Assembly: GCF_003056305.1 (NCBI RefSeq)
Contig: NZ_PYVX01000001.1
Location: 930,001-994,000, forward strand
Source of the DNA: Halomonas denitrificans
GTDB lineage: Bacteria > Pseudomonadota > Gammaproteobacteria > Pseudomonadales > Halomonadaceae
DNA: 64,000 nucleotides
Direction: 5' to 3'
Below are positions 8,076 through 16,855 of the stretch, one piece after another (positions within the stretch are counted from its first letter, which is position 1; every line of letters starts with the position of its first letter). Below the pieces are notes generated by a model that was given only the letters and a program-made list of their open reading frames with translations, made no database searches and had not been told where the DNA came from. The translations under genes and the position numbers were made by a program.

Positions 8076-9488
8076 ATGGTACGCATCGACAAGAAGGCCA
8101 CCCGGCTCTACGTGCTGGACACCAACGTCCTGATCCACGACCCCGCCGCCCTCTACCAGTTCGACGAGCACGAGGTCGTCATCCCCATGACCGTGCTCGA
8201 GGAGCTCGACAAGCACAAGAACGGCATCCGCGAGATCGCCCGCACCGCCCGTCAAGTTAGCCGCACCCTCTCGGACCTCACCGCCAACGTCGATATCGAC
8301 CAGATTCGCGACGGCATTCCCATCCCACGGCTGGTCGGCCCCGAGGGTCGCCTGCGCCTGCTCTGCTACCACGACCTGAAAGCGCTCGATCCGCTGGACG
8401 ACAGCCCCGACAACCGCCTGCTGGCGGAGACCTGCCGACTGCGCGACGAGCGCCCCGACGCCTCGGTGATCCTGGTCACCAAGGACATCAACCTGCGGGT
8501 CAAGGCGGCGGCACTGGAGGTGCCGGTCGAGGACTACCTCACCGACCGCGCCTTCGACGACAGCGACGCCATGACCGACGGCGCCCGGATCTACCCCGAC
8601 GCTGGCCACGACGGCAGCGGGCTATGGGACAGCCTCGCCGCGGACGTGAAGGTCGAGCGCCAGGAGCAGCGCGTCGTCTACCGCCTCGCCGGCGAGATGC
8701 CGCGCGAATGGCACTTGGGCATGCTGGTCTCCGACAGCGACGAGGGGGCCAGCTTCGAGGCCATCGTCCGCGAGGTGGGGCCGAAGCACGCCCACCTGGA
8801 GCTGCTGACCAACTACCGCCACGGCGCCAGCGTCTGGGGCGTGCACGCCCACGACAGCCGGCAGAACTTCACCCTCAACCTGCTGATGGACGATGAGATC
8901 GACCTGGTCACCATCGCCGGCAGCGCCGGCACCGGCAAGACCTTCATGACGCTGGCCGCCGCCTTCCAGCAGACCCTGGACAGCAAGCGCTTCGAACGCA
9001 TCGTCTTCACCCGGGCGCCGATCTCCATGAGCGAGGACATCGGCTTCCTGCCCGGCACCGAGGAGGAGAAGATGTCGCCCTGGATGGGCGCCTTCCACGA
9101 CAACATGGACAACCTGCTGCGCGACGAGCACGACGGCAGCAGCACCTGGAACCAGGACGCCACCCGTCAGCTGCTGGGCTCACGGGTGCAGATCCGCGCC
9201 CCCGGCTTCATGCGCGGGCGCACCCTGAACGACACCTTCCTGATCATCGACGAGGCCCAGAACTTCACCCCCAAACAGCTCAAGTCGCTGATCACCCGGG
9301 CCGGGCGCAACACCAAGATCGTCTGCCTCGGCAACGTCGGCCAGATCGACACCCCCTACCTCACCGCCAACACCTGCGGCATGGCGGCGGTGGTCCAGCA
9401 CTTCCGCGACTGGCCCCACGCCGGCCACGTCACCCTGAAGAGCGTCGAGCGCTCGCGCCTGGCCCTGGCCGGCGAGGAGCTGCTCTAG
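8076..9488 (+). CDS. PhoH family protein with N-terminal PIN domain (PhoH2 type)
   Basis: A 470-residue two-domain protein. Residues 1 to about 150 form a PIN domain: VLDTNVLIHDP with the acidic residue Asp15, then Glu42/Glu43 in VLEELDKHK and later acidic positions. The C-terminal half is a PhoH-type P-loop ATPase with Walker A GSAGTGKT at 282-289 and Walker B IIDEAQNF around 392. In PhoH2 proteins this combination gives ATP-driven RNA unwinding plus ribonuclease activity. No antitoxin-like gene precedes it, unlike mycobacterial PhoAT-PhoH2. It is a single-gene unit ending in a hairpin at 9511-9541. The assignment is secure; its biological role is not known from the sequence. Confidence 0.92.
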   Translation: MVRIDKKATRLYVLDTNVLIHDPAALYQFDEHEVVIPMTVLEELDKHKNGIREIARTARQVSRTLSDLTANVDIDQIRDGIPIPRLVGPEGRLRLLCYHDLKALDPLDDSPDNRLLAETCRLRDERPDASVILVTKDINLRVKAAALEVPVEDYLTDRAFDDSDAMTDGARIYPDAGHDGSGLWDSLAADVKVERQEQRVVYRLAGEMPREWHLGMLVSDSDEGASFEAIVREVGPKHAHLELLTNYRHGASVWGVHAHDSRQNFTLNLLMDDEIDLVTIAGSAGTGKTFMTLAAAFQQTLDSKRFERIVFTRAPISMSEDIGFLPGTEEEKMSPWMGAFHDNMDNLLRDEHDGSSTWNQDATRQLLGSRVQIRAPGFMRGRTLNDTFLIIDEAQNFTPKQLKSLITRAGRNTKIVCLGNVGQIDTPYLTANTCGMAAVVQHFRDWPHAGHVTLKSVERSRLALAGEELL

Positions 9489-9510
9489 TCGATCGAGGGC
9501 CGGAGACGAC

Positions 9511-9541
9511 GAAGGGCCGGCGCCTCTCGGCCCGGCCCTTC
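9511..9541 (+). terminator. Hairpin terminator after phoH
   Basis: GAAGGGCCGG (9511-9520) can pair with CCGGCCCTTC (9532-9541) around an 11-base loop, shortly after the phoH stop codon. There is no strong U-tract, so termination efficiency is uncertain. Confidence 0.6.
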
Positions 9542-9601
9542 CCGATGCTGCGCCACGCGGTGGTCCGCCTCGGCGGATGGCGCGCCGCCATGGGTCATTC
9601 C

Positions 9602-9820
9602 TCAGGCGCCGCGGTTGACCGCCTTCTCGATCAGGGCCTCGCTCTCGCTGCCGGGTCCCTTTCTCAGCACGGACTGCGCCTCGTGCCACAGGCAGACGTA
9701 ACGGTGGCAGGAGGCGCAGTGCACCTGGTCATCGGGATTCTTGACGCTGGAGACGCGCATCAGGTGACTGCCGCAACTCGGACAGGCAACAGGCAGGCGA
9801 AAGTCTTCCGACAGAGACAT
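9602..9820 (-). CDS. Small zinc-ribbon protein
   Basis: A 72-residue protein with two Cys pairs, CPSC (Cys13, Cys16) and CASC (Cys35, Cys38), plus Cys43, in the usual layout of a treble-clef or zinc-ribbon fold. The tail after residue 45 is helical and charged. Proteins this small with one ribbon often act as accessory factors of nucleic-acid or protein-interaction machines, but nothing here shows the partner. It lies on the minus strand between the convergent phoH terminator and the diguanylate cyclase gene, and is probably monocistronic. Confidence 0.7.
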   Translation of the reverse strand: MSLSEDFRLPVACPSCGSHLMRVSSVKNPDDQVHCASCHRYVCLWHEAQSVLRKGPGSESEALIEKAVNRGA

Positions 9821-9901
9821 GGCATGGCTCCTCGTGTTGCGGTGTAGGGGTTACCCATCCTGCCGATCTCGGCGGCGTTTCTCCAGCCATCGGACCATCG
9901 A

Positions 9902-11275
9902 TCAGCGAACGTGTTCATGGGGCTCGGGATAGCCCGGCGCCGAGACGAGGCGATTGCGGCCCTCGCGCTTGGCGCGGTAGAGCGCCGCGTCGGCCTGGGA
10001 GAGCGCGAAATCGAGGCTCCCCTGCGGGGGGATCACCGCCAGCCCCAGGCTCACCGTGACCCGCAGGCGCTCGCCCTGCACGTCCAGTTCGAGCGCCTGC
10101 ACCGCGGCACGCAGGCGATCCAGCACGCCCCGAGCCTCCTCCGGCGAGGTATCCACCAGCATGACGGCGAACTCCTCGCCGCCGATGCGCGCGAAGAGAT
10201 CATAGGGCCGCAGGCAGTCGCGACAGGCCGTGGCGAACGCCTGCAGGGCCAGGTCGCCGGCGGCATGGCCGTGGGTATCGTTGAGCTGCTTGAAGTGGTC
10301 GATATCGAGCATGGCCAGGGGCACCGCCCGCCCGTGACGCGCGGCCAGCGCCCGCACGGCCTCGCCGTAGTCGAAGAAGGCGCGACGATTGAGCACCCCG
10401 GTGAGCATGTCGGTGCGGACCAGTTTCTGGGTGCGCTGCTCCTCGTCCTTGCGCGCGGTAATGTCCAGCAGCACGCCGTCCCAGCGGGTATCGCCGTCGC
10501 GCTGCCGGCGGGGGGTGGCCCGCCCCTCGATCCAGCGCACCTCGTCACCGAGGGAGAGGCGGAACTCCAGCGACCAGGGCGCCAGGCTGACCGCCGACTG
10601 CGCCAGGGTGGTGTCGAGGCGCTGACGATCGTCCTCGTGCAGCCTTCCCAGCAGCGTCTCGGCGCTCTTCACCGCCTCCCGTGACGGGAGCCCCGCCAGC
10701 GCCTGGAGCCCGGCACTGAGGTAGCGGAACTCGAGATCGCCCCGCGCCGACTGGCGAAGCTGGAAGACCACGCCGGGCAGCCGGTCCACCGTGCCCTGGA
10801 GGGCGGTGAGCCGGTCATGATCGTCGACGGCGCTCCGATGCAGCACGGTGATGTCCTGCAGGGTGATCAGCAGGCGCAGCGGCTCGCCGGGACGCGTCTC
10901 CAGCGGCTGGAAGACGCCCTGCTGGTGGGTGACCTGCCCGTCGGCCCGGCGACACGTCAGCCCACCGCGCCAGGCGCCACGGCGCGTCACGCTGTGCGCC
11001 AGGGCCCGGGCGATGTCACCGTGCAGCGGATCCACATCCAGGCAGGTGACGCGCCGTCCCAGCATCGTGTACGACGGATGACCACTGTAGCGCTCGAAGC
11101 CGGGATTGACGCAGAGGATGACGCCGTCAGCATCGACGAGCATCGCCACACCCGGGAAGCCGTCCAGCAGCGAGCCGGCCAACGAGGCCCGCTGCCGCCT
11201 AGACGACACCCAGTGCCGCCAGTGATCCCTGATGCGTCCCATGCCCACCGTCCCGGGGTTCCCCGCGTCGATCAT
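9902..11275 (-). CDS. PAS-PAS diguanylate cyclase
   Basis: A 457-residue cytoplasmic protein that should make c-di-GMP. The start at 11275 has GGGAG seven bases upstream. A PAS domain (about 35-145; VAMLVDADGVILCVNPGFERYSG) is followed by a second PAS/PAC region (about 160-285; ending WDGVLLDITARKDEE) and a GGDEF domain (about 290-445). The active-site signature GGEEF is at 365-369, preceded at the standard five-residue spacing by RPYD, an allosteric inhibition (I) site. No transmembrane segment is present, so the signal is cytoplasmic; the ligand is not predictable. It is one of three c-di-GMP proteins in this window. Confidence 0.92.
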   Translation of the reverse strand: MIDAGNPGTVGMGRIRDHWRHWVSSRRQRASLAGSLLDGFPGVAMLVDADGVILCVNPGFERYSGHPSYTMLGRRVTCLDVDPLHGDIARALAHSVTRRGAWRGGLTCRRADGQVTHQQGVFQPLETRPGEPLRLLITLQDITVLHRSAVDDHDRLTALQGTVDRLPGVVFQLRQSARGDLEFRYLSAGLQALAGLPSREAVKSAETLLGRLHEDDRQRLDTTLAQSAVSLAPWSLEFRLSLGDEVRWIEGRATPRRQRDGDTRWDGVLLDITARKDEEQRTQKLVRTDMLTGVLNRRAFFDYGEAVRALAARHGRAVPLAMLDIDHFKQLNDTHGHAAGDLALQAFATACRDCLRPYDLFARIGGEEFAVMLVDTSPEEARGVLDRLRAAVQALELDVQGERLRVTVSLGLAVIPPQGSLDFALSQADAALYRAKREGRNRLVSAPGYPEPHEHVR

Positions 11276-11335
11276 GAAGGATCTCCCGCCCTTCGTACAT
11301 CTCACACCCTAGCCCAGGATGGTCGGGACCACATG

Positions 11336-11375
11336 TTCGACGGTTCGACGGTTCGACGACTCGACGGTTCGACGA
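11336..11375. repeat. Octamer tandem repeat (TTCGACGG)
   Basis: Five head-to-tail 8-base units: TTCGACGG twice, TTCGACGA, CTCGACGG, TTCGACGA. Two more decayed copies run into the end of trpB (11376-11391). The repeat lies between trpB and the diguanylate cyclase gene, upstream of the latter's start. It is a simple-sequence tract that could change copy number. Confidence 0.85.
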
Positions 11376-11394
11376 GGCGATGGGGCGACGAGCG

Positions 11395-12597
11395 CTAGAG
11401 GCCGAGACGCGCCGCGACGTAGTCCGCGTCCTTGTCCCCCCGGCCCGACAGGTTGACCAGGATATGCCGGTCGGCGGCCAGGGTCGGCGCCGTCCGCATC
11501 GCCCAGGCCACGGCATGGGCGCTCTCCAGGGCCGGGATGATCCCCTCGACCCTCGACAGCGTGAGGAAGGCCTCGAGACAGGCGTCGTCGGTGGCACTCT
11601 GGTAATCCACTCGCCCCAGCTCCTTGAGGTAGCTGTGCTGGGGTCCCACGCCGGGGTAGTCGAGCCCCGAGGCGATGGAGTGCACGGCCATCGGCTGGCC
11701 CGCCTCGTCCTCCAGCACGTAGCAGGCCATGCCGTGGATCTCGCCGGGCCGGCCCAGGGTCAGGGTAGCGGAGTGTCGCGGGGTATCGAGCCCCTCCCCG
11801 GCCGGCTCCACGCCCACCAGGTGCACGCCGTCATCCTCCAGGAAGGCGGTGAACATGCCGATGGCATTCGAGCCGCCGCCCACGCAGGCGGTGACATGGT
11901 CCGGCAGGCGACCGTGGCGTTCGAGGAACTGTTCCCGTGCCTCGCGGCCGATGATCGCCTGGAAGTCGCGGACCATCTTCGGGAAGGGGTGCGGCCCCAC
12001 CACCGAGCCGATGGCGTAGATGAAGCGCTGCGGGTCCTTCAGGTACTCCTCGAAGGCGCTGTCCACGGCATCCTTGAGGGTCGCGGTGCCGCGGGTCACC
12101 GGCACCAGCGTCGCCCCGAGGATCTTCATCTTGGTGACGTTGGGGTGCTCCTTCTCGATGTCGACCTGCCCCATGTGGATCTCGCAGGGGATGCCCACGA
12201 GGGCGCAGGCGGTGGCGAGCGCGACGCCATGCTGGCCGGCGCCGGTCTCGGCGATCACCTTGGTCTTGCCCATGAACTTGGCGAGCAGCGCCTCGCCGAG
12301 GCAGTGGTTGATCTTGTGGGCACCGGTGTGGTTCAGGTCCTCCCGCTTGAGGTGGATCTGGGCACCGCCCAGCTGCTCGGAGAGACGCCGGGCATGGAAG
12401 ATGGGGCTGGGGCGTCCCACGTAGTCGGCCAGCAGGTCGGCCAGCTCGCGCTGGAAATCCTCGCGGTGGCGGATCTCCTCGTAGGCGGCGTCGATCTCGT
12501 CCATCACGGCCTTGAGGGCCGGCGGGATCCGCTGGCCGCCGAAACGGCCGAAATAGCCCTGGGCATCGGGAAGCGGGGCAAAGGGAGAGGCATTCAT
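11395..12597 (-). CDS. trpB: Tryptophan synthase beta chain (solitary)
   Basis: A 400-residue PLP enzyme that condenses indole with serine to give tryptophan. The PLP lysine is Lys95 in GAHKINHC, the catalytic Glu117 is in AETGAGQHG, the phosphate loop is [12 protein letters not shown], and the C-terminal NLSGRGDKD is conserved. It is normal TrpB length and more like the TrpB1 than the longer TrpB2 type. AGGA lies nine bases before the ATG. No trpA or other trp gene is adjacent; the genes upstream are a prenyltransferase and an esterase. A lone TrpB may scavenge indole or pair with a TrpA encoded elsewhere. Confidence 0.95.
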   Translation of the reverse strand: MNASPFAPLPDAQGYFGRFGGQRIPPALKAVMDEIDAAYEEIRHREDFQRELADLLADYVGRPSPIFHARRLSEQLGGAQIHLKREDLNHTGAHKINHCLGEALLAKFMGKTKVIAETGAGQHGVALATACALVGIPCEIHMGQVDIEKEHPNVTKMKILGATLVPVTRGTATLKDAVDSAFEEYLKDPQRFIYAIGSVVGPHPFPKMVRDFQAIIGREAREQFLERHGRLPDHVTACVGGGSNAIGMFTAFLEDDGVHLVGVEPAGEGLDTPRHSATLTLGRPGEIHGMACYVLEDEAGQPMAVHSIASGLDYPGVGPQHSYLKELGRVDYQSATDDACLEAFLTLSRVEGIIPALESAHAVAWAMRTAPTLAADRHILVNLSGRGDKDADYVAARLGL

Positions 12598-12706
12598 GTG
12601 GTCACGGTCCTGGGAGCATGCGGCATCACGTCATGCCATCCTGCCCCGGCGCCATGGGCCTGTCGAGGCGACCTTCGCCGAAGCGTCAGGCGGCGCGCCA
12701 GAGCCC

Positions 12707-13660
12707 TCAGCTGGCCAACCAAAGCCCCAGGTTGAGCAGCCCAAGGGTCGCCAGCAGCAGCGCGACGTTGAGGCCCAGCAGCGGCAGCAGGGGCGCGAGC
12801 TCGCCGTCCTCCACCTCCGAGGGCAGGCGCCAGAGGCCGACGACGAGCCGCAGGGCCAGGGGGGCGGCCAGCCACATCGCCCACGCCTCGCCGGGCAGCC
12901 GGCCCGCGGCCCAGCCCAGCGGGACCACGAGGAAGGCCGCGAGCACCAGCGCCGCCACCAGGCGCGCCGCCCGCCGGGCGCCCAGCACGATGGCCAGGTG
13001 ATGGCGACCCACCCGGCGGTCGGGCTCGATGTCCGGCAGCTGGTTGGCCAGCAGCAGGGCGCTGACCAGCAGGGTCGGCACCGCCGAGACGACCAGCGCC
13101 GTGGCGGAGAAGGCGCCGGTGAGGGCGTGGTTCGCCCCGACCACCATCAGGGTGCCGAAGCCCACCCCCGGCGCCACCAGGCAGAGCCAGGGCCGGCGGG
13201 TCAGCCAGCCGGTGTAGGCCACCACCAGCGCCACGCCGAGCAGGCCGTAGGCGAGCAGCGCGGGCCCGGCGCGCCACAGGCACCAAGCGCCGATGACCAC
13301 GACCCCGGCCAGGCAGGCGAGCGCGGCACGCCGCACCACCCGGGCCGCACCGGGGTGCGCGGGCAGCGCGCCGCTGCCGCCGGAGAAGGGCGTGCGCCGG
13401 GTGGTGGCATCCAGGCCGCTGGCGAAGTCGTGATGCTCGTTGAAGAGGTTCACCGCGGCGTGGGCCAGCAGCGCGGCAACCAGCACCAGCAGGATCGCCC
13501 CGCCCTCCGGCGCCCGGCCGTCGAGCCAGGCGCTGGTCACCGCCAGCCCCGCACAGAGCGGCGCCAGCACCAGGAAATTGGGGCGCGCGCAGCGCCAGCA
13601 GACGCGCAGCGCGCCCACCGGGGAGGCGGCCGCCGTCACGCGAGCGTCGCGAGCGGGCAT
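12707..13660 (-). CDS. UbiA-family prenyltransferase (MenA-like)
   Basis: A 317-residue integral membrane protein with about eight or nine hydrophobic segments. The first Asp-rich motif is NLFNEHHDFASGLD and the second is NQLPDIEPDRR, the two Mg-pyrophosphate-binding motifs of the UbiA superfamily. The form of the first motif is closest to MenA (dihydroxynaphthoate polyprenyltransferase). No other menaquinone gene is nearby, so the acceptor is open: naphthoate, a different quinone head group, or another aromatic. It starts 13 bases after the upstream esterase gene ends, so the two are probably co-transcribed. Very high GC and Ala/Leu content are typical of membrane proteins here. Confidence 0.8.
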   Translation of the reverse strand: MPARDARVTAAASPVGALRVCWRCARPNFLVLAPLCAGLAVTSAWLDGRAPEGGAILLVLVAALLAHAAVNLFNEHHDFASGLDATTRRTPFSGGSGALPAHPGAARVVRRAALACLAGVVVIGAWCLWRAGPALLAYGLLGVALVVAYTGWLTRRPWLCLVAPGVGFGTLMVVGANHALTGAFSATALVVSAVPTLLVSALLLANQLPDIEPDRRVGRHHLAIVLGARRAARLVAALVLAAFLVVPLGWAAGRLPGEAWAMWLAAPLALRLVVGLWRLPSEVEDGELAPLLPLLGLNVALLLATLGLLNLGLWLAS

Positions 13661-13673
13661 GGCCGGCGTCCGC

Positions 13674-14342
13674 TCAGCGTGCCAGCCGCTCGTCCAGCCA
13701 GCGGCCGATGTCGCTGATCTGCTGCGGGCAGAGCGCGTGGGCCATCGGGTAGCGGCGGTAGTGCGCCGGATAGCCCAGCGAGAGCACGCGATCGTACCCG
13801 GCCTTGCCCAGCGACTCGGGCACCACTGGGTCGAAGCTGCCGTGATGGACCTCGATGGGCAGCGTGCGGTTGGCCTCGGCGAGCGTCACGCTGTCGGCCG
13901 TGGCGAAGTAGGTGGAGAGCGCCAACAGGCCACCCAGCGGCGCCTCGAAGGAGAGCGCCGCCTGGTAGGCCACCGCGCCGCCCTGGGAGAAGCCCGCCAG
14001 GATGATCCGGCGGCTGTCGATGCCGTGCTCGATCTGCTCGCGCAGCATCGCCTGGATGCGCTCGGCGGAGGCCAGCAGCTGCGGCTCGTCGATCTGGCGG
14101 TCGAGGCTCATCTCCTTGATGTCGTACCAGGCCGGCATGGTCATCCCGCCGTTGACGGTCACCGGGAGGCGCGGCGCATGGGGCAGGATGAAGCGCACCG
14201 CGGCCTCATCGGGCAGCGGCAGCGCCGGCACCAGCGGCTCGAAGTCGCGGCCGTCGGCGCCCAGGCCGTGCAGGATGATGACGCAGGCATCGGCCGGCTG
14301 GCCGTTCCTCGGCTCGATGATCAGTTCGCCGGGATGATTCAT
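13674..14342 (-). CDS. Alpha/beta-hydrolase carboxylesterase (phospholipase/carboxylesterase family)
   Basis: A 222-residue serine hydrolase. The oxyanion segment is ILHGLGADGRDF, the nucleophile is Ser119 in GFSQGG, an acidic residue lies in HGSFDPVVP, and the catalytic His is in the C-terminal region (MAHALCPQQ). Length and motifs match the carboxylesterase-2 family (EstB and acyl-protein-thioesterase-like enzymes), which act on short to medium acyl esters. There is no signal peptide. It is the first gene of a probable pair with the prenyltransferase. Confidence 0.9.
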   Translation of the reverse strand: MNHPGELIIEPRNGQPADACVIILHGLGADGRDFEPLVPALPLPDEAAVRFILPHAPRLPVTVNGGMTMPAWYDIKEMSLDRQIDEPQLLASAERIQAMLREQIEHGIDSRRIILAGFSQGGAVAYQAALSFEAPLGGLLALSTYFATADSVTLAEANRTLPIEVHHGSFDPVVPESLGKAGYDRVLSLGYPAHYRRYPMAHALCPQQISDIGRWLDERLAR

Positions 14343-14421
14343 GAAGTCGCCTCCAGGGCCGGAAATCGGGTCGGTCGAAGGACGACACCCTACCGCAAAC
14401 GCCGCCCGGCGGCGAGCGTGC

Positions 14422-16191
14422 TCAGAAGGGCCAGAACAGCGGGATCAGGGTCAGCGCCACCAGGGCGATGAGCAGGTTAAGGGGGCCGCCGAGGCGCAGG
14501 AAGTCGCCCAGGCGATAGCCCCCGGGGCCGTGGACCATCAGGTTGGTCTGGTAGCCGATCGGCGTCAGGAAGCTCGCCGAGGCGGCGAACATCACCGCCA
14601 CCACGAAGGGCATGGGGCTCACCCCCAGGCTCTCGGCCCCGGCCATCACCACCGGGAAGGTGATCACCACGGCCGCGTTGTTGGTGACAAGCTCGGTGAG
14701 CAGCGCCACCAGCAGGTAGCTCCCCACCAGCAGCAGCCAGGGATTGCCGTCGGCCAGCGACAGCGCCAGGCCGGCCAGCGTGGCCGCGGCGCCCGAACTC
14801 TCCAGGGCCGCCCCGAGCCCGAAGGAGGCGGCGATGGTCAGCAGCACCTGGGTGTCGAGTCCGCGCCGCGCCGCGCCGACCGAGCAGCAGCCGGTGGCCA
14901 GCGCCAGCAGCGCGCCGAGCATGGCGGCCTTCATCATGCTCATCACCCCGAGGCTCGCCAGCGCCACCACCCCCGCCAGGATGGCCCAGGCCAGCCAGGC
15001 CTTCTCGTGGACCGGGCGCGCGGCGCCGTTGACGGTGCTGATCAGCAGGAAGTCCCGGGACTGGCGATGGCGCTCGATGAAGGGCGGGCGCGCCTCCAGC
15101 AGCAGCACGTCGGCGGGCTGCAGGCGGATCTGGCCGAGGTTGCCGGCGACCCGCTCGCCGCCGCGGCAGACCGCCAGCACCGCCGCGCCGTAGAGGGTGC
15201 GGAAGTGGCCGTCGCGAATGCGCCGGCCGATGAACTGGCACTGGCCGGAGACCACCGCCTCCACCAGGCGACGCTCCTTGAAGTCCTTCTCGAGGCTCGA
15301 GGCGCCCTGGCGGGTCGGCACGAGCCCGCGGATCTGCTGCAGCTCCACGGCGCCCTCGCTGGTCCCGGCGAACACCAGCCGGTCGCCGCCCTTGAGGCGC
15401 TCGCCGGGCCCCACCACGCTGACGACGTTGCCGTCGCGCTCGATCTCGACCAGGAACAGCGCCTGCAGGTGGCGAAGGCCGGCCTCCTCGACCGTGCGAT
15501 CCACCAGCGGTCCCTCGGGGGCCACCTCCATCTCGATGGTGAACTCGCGGGGATTGTCGAAGGCCGAGGCGGCGCCCCTCCGGGCCGGCAGCAGGCGCGG
15601 CGCCAGCAGCCGCAGGTAGAGCAGCCCCACCAGGGCCACCGGCACGCCGACCCAGGCGATGTCGAACAGCCCCATGGCCAGGGAGGGGTCGCGGTCGACC
15701 AGCAGGCCGTGGACCACCAGGTTGGTGCTGGTGCCGAACAGGGTGATGGTGCCGCCGAGGATCGAGGCGAAGCTGAGCGGCATCAGCAGGCGGTGCGCTG
15801 GCACGCCGACGCGGCGACTCCAGCTCAGCACCGCCGGGATGAAGGTCGCCACCACCGGGGTGTTGTTGAGCAGGGCGCTGAGCGAGGCGACCGGCAGCAG
15901 CAGGCGCAGCAGCGCCCGCCCCTCGCTGCGCGGCCGCCCCAGCACGTGGCGGATGATCAGGTCGATGCCGCCGGTCTCGCGGATGCTGGTCACCAGCACG
16001 TACATGAAGGCCACGGTGAACAGCCCCGTGCTCGAGAAGCCCGCCAGCGCCTGGGCCGGCTCGATCACGCCGAGGATCAGCAGCAGGATCACCGCGCCGA
16101 GCAGCACGATGTCCGGCCCGACGCGCGAGAAGGCCATCAGCGGGAAGACGGCGATGACGATGGCAAGGGAGAGCCAGGCATCCAGCGGCAT
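14422..16191 (-). CDS. SLC13-family (DASS) permease with TrkA-C domains
   Basis: A 589-residue transporter with hydrophobic helices in both halves (about 1-180 and 370-589). They flank a hydrophilic middle (about 200-340) with two TrkA-C-like domains (around EFTIEMEVAPEGPLVDRTVEEAGL and DRLVFAGTSEGAVELQQI). SLC13 motifs such as LLNNTPVVATFIPAVL and TNNAAVVITFPV are present. Such proteins carry sulfate, dicarboxylates or phosphate with Na+; the substrate cannot be assigned. The start at 16191 is chosen because the protein there begins directly with a membrane helix; an ATG at 16224 is an alternative. An AT-rich inverted repeat at 16240-16289 lies just upstream and may regulate it. Confidence 0.88.
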   Translation of the reverse strand: MPLDAWLSLAIVIAVFPLMAFSRVGPDIVLLGAVILLLILGVIEPAQALAGFSSTGLFTVAFMYVLVTSIRETGGIDLIIRHVLGRPRSEGRALLRLLLPVASLSALLNNTPVVATFIPAVLSWSRRVGVPAHRLLMPLSFASILGGTITLFGTSTNLVVHGLLVDRDPSLAMGLFDIAWVGVPVALVGLLYLRLLAPRLLPARRGAASAFDNPREFTIEMEVAPEGPLVDRTVEEAGLRHLQALFLVEIERDGNVVSVVGPGERLKGGDRLVFAGTSEGAVELQQIRGLVPTRQGASSLEKDFKERRLVEAVVSGQCQFIGRRIRDGHFRTLYGAAVLAVCRGGERVAGNLGQIRLQPADVLLLEARPPFIERHRQSRDFLLISTVNGAARPVHEKAWLAWAILAGVVALASLGVMSMMKAAMLGALLALATGCCSVGAARRGLDTQVLLTIAASFGLGAALESSGAAATLAGLALSLADGNPWLLLVGSYLLVALLTELVTNNAAVVITFPVVMAGAESLGVSPMPFVVAVMFAASASFLTPIGYQTNLMVHGPGGYRLGDFLRLGGPLNLLIALVALTLIPLFWPF

Positions 16192-16239
16192 GGGGGGATC
16201 CGGTCGCGACAGAACGGCTCCCATTGTGACCGCCGACGG

Positions 16240-16289
16240 TTATTCTAAAAAGTTATTTTTAGAAATCTAGAAATCACTTTTTAGAATAA
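16240..16289. promoter_or_regulatory. AT-rich inverted repeat, possible operator of the SLC13 permease
   Basis: Perfect 14-bp arms (16240-16253 TTATTCTAAAAAGT and 16276-16289) flank a 22-base centre that itself holds TAGAAATC twice in tandem. It begins about 49 bp upstream of the permease start, in a strongly AT-rich patch of a GC-rich genome. No U-tract geometry fits a terminator for either neighbour, and the cold-shock gene already has its own. A protein-binding site over the permease promoter is the best reading. Confidence 0.6.
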
Positions 16290-16312
16290 AGGACCGGAAT
16301 GCCGCCCACGCA

Positions 16313-16336
16313 AAAGGCCCGCTTTCGCGGGCCTTT
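16313..16336 (-). terminator. Terminator of the cold-shock gene
   Basis: AAAGGCCCGC (16313-16322) and GCGGGCCTTT (16327-16336) form a perfect 10-bp stem with loop TTTC. On the minus strand it ends in CCTTTTGC. It lies 42 bases after the csp stop codon. Confidence 0.9.
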
Positions 16337-16377
16337 CTCGACTGCCGTCAGGCAGTCACATCAGGGTCGATCGACGT

Positions 16378-16584
16378 TCAGTCGATGACCTTGATGTTGG
16401 AAGCCTGGAGGCCTTTCTTGCCCTGGGTGACGTCGAAGGAGACCTTCTGACCGTCTTGCAGGGACTTGAAGCCGTCAGCCTGAATCTCGGAGAAGTGCGC
16501 GAACAGGTCGTCGCCGTTGTCGTCCGGAGAGATGAAGCCGAAGCCTTTAGTGTCGTTGAACCACTTGACGGTACCAGTAGCCAT
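16378..16584 (-). CDS. Cold-shock domain protein, CspA family
   Basis: A 68-residue single-OB-fold nucleic-acid chaperone. RNP1 is KGFGFI (13-18) and RNP2 is LFAHFS (about 27-32), where Leu-Phe-Ala replaces the usual Val-Phe-Val. The length is standard. The mRNA has a long leader of about 140 bases from a TTGACC promoter near 16755, as csp genes often do for cold-dependent translation. It ends in a strong hairpin. The gene appears monocistronic. Confidence 0.95.
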   Translation of the reverse strand: MATGTVKWFNDTKGFGFISPDDNGDDLFAHFSEIQADGFKSLQDGQKVSFDVTQGKKGLQASNIKVID

Positions 16585-16726
16585 GATCGAATTCCTCGAA
16601 TAGCGTGAGATTGTGCCGGGAAATACCCGAGTTGCAGTGGGTAAAACAAGAAACTTTCACCGGGAAATCGACGCTATGAGCTTTCGATGACCGCTTGGAC
16701 GTTCCAATTGCTAACCAACTGCCCGC

Positions 16727-16755
16727 ATAGTGCGCCCTCGCCGAGGGCAGGTCAA
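16727..16755 (-). promoter_or_regulatory. Putative csp promoter with palindrome in the spacer
   Basis: On the minus strand TTGACC (16755-16750) and CACTAT (16732-16727) are 17 bp apart. The spacer is filled by the palindrome GCCCTCG-C-CGAGGGC (16734-16748), a possible operator. The position gives a leader of about 140 bases for the csp gene. The -10 match is weak. Confidence 0.45.
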
Positions 16756-16855
16756 ACCTTATTTTCGCCGCGTGACGAGAAAGTGAGGAAACGGTGATGA
16801 AACCGTGACGCGGCGACGGGGCCGGACGCGCCCCCTCCGCCACGCAGGACGGGCG

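Noticed and set aside
14341..16248. A 635-codon + strand open frame opposite the SLC13 permease
   Set aside because: Gln/His/Arg-rich shadow typical of antisense frames in high-GC genes; the minus-strand permease has clear motifs.
16547..16843. A 98-codon minus-strand frame over the csp leader
   Set aside because: It reads the csp start region out of frame; the long leader is typical of csp genes.
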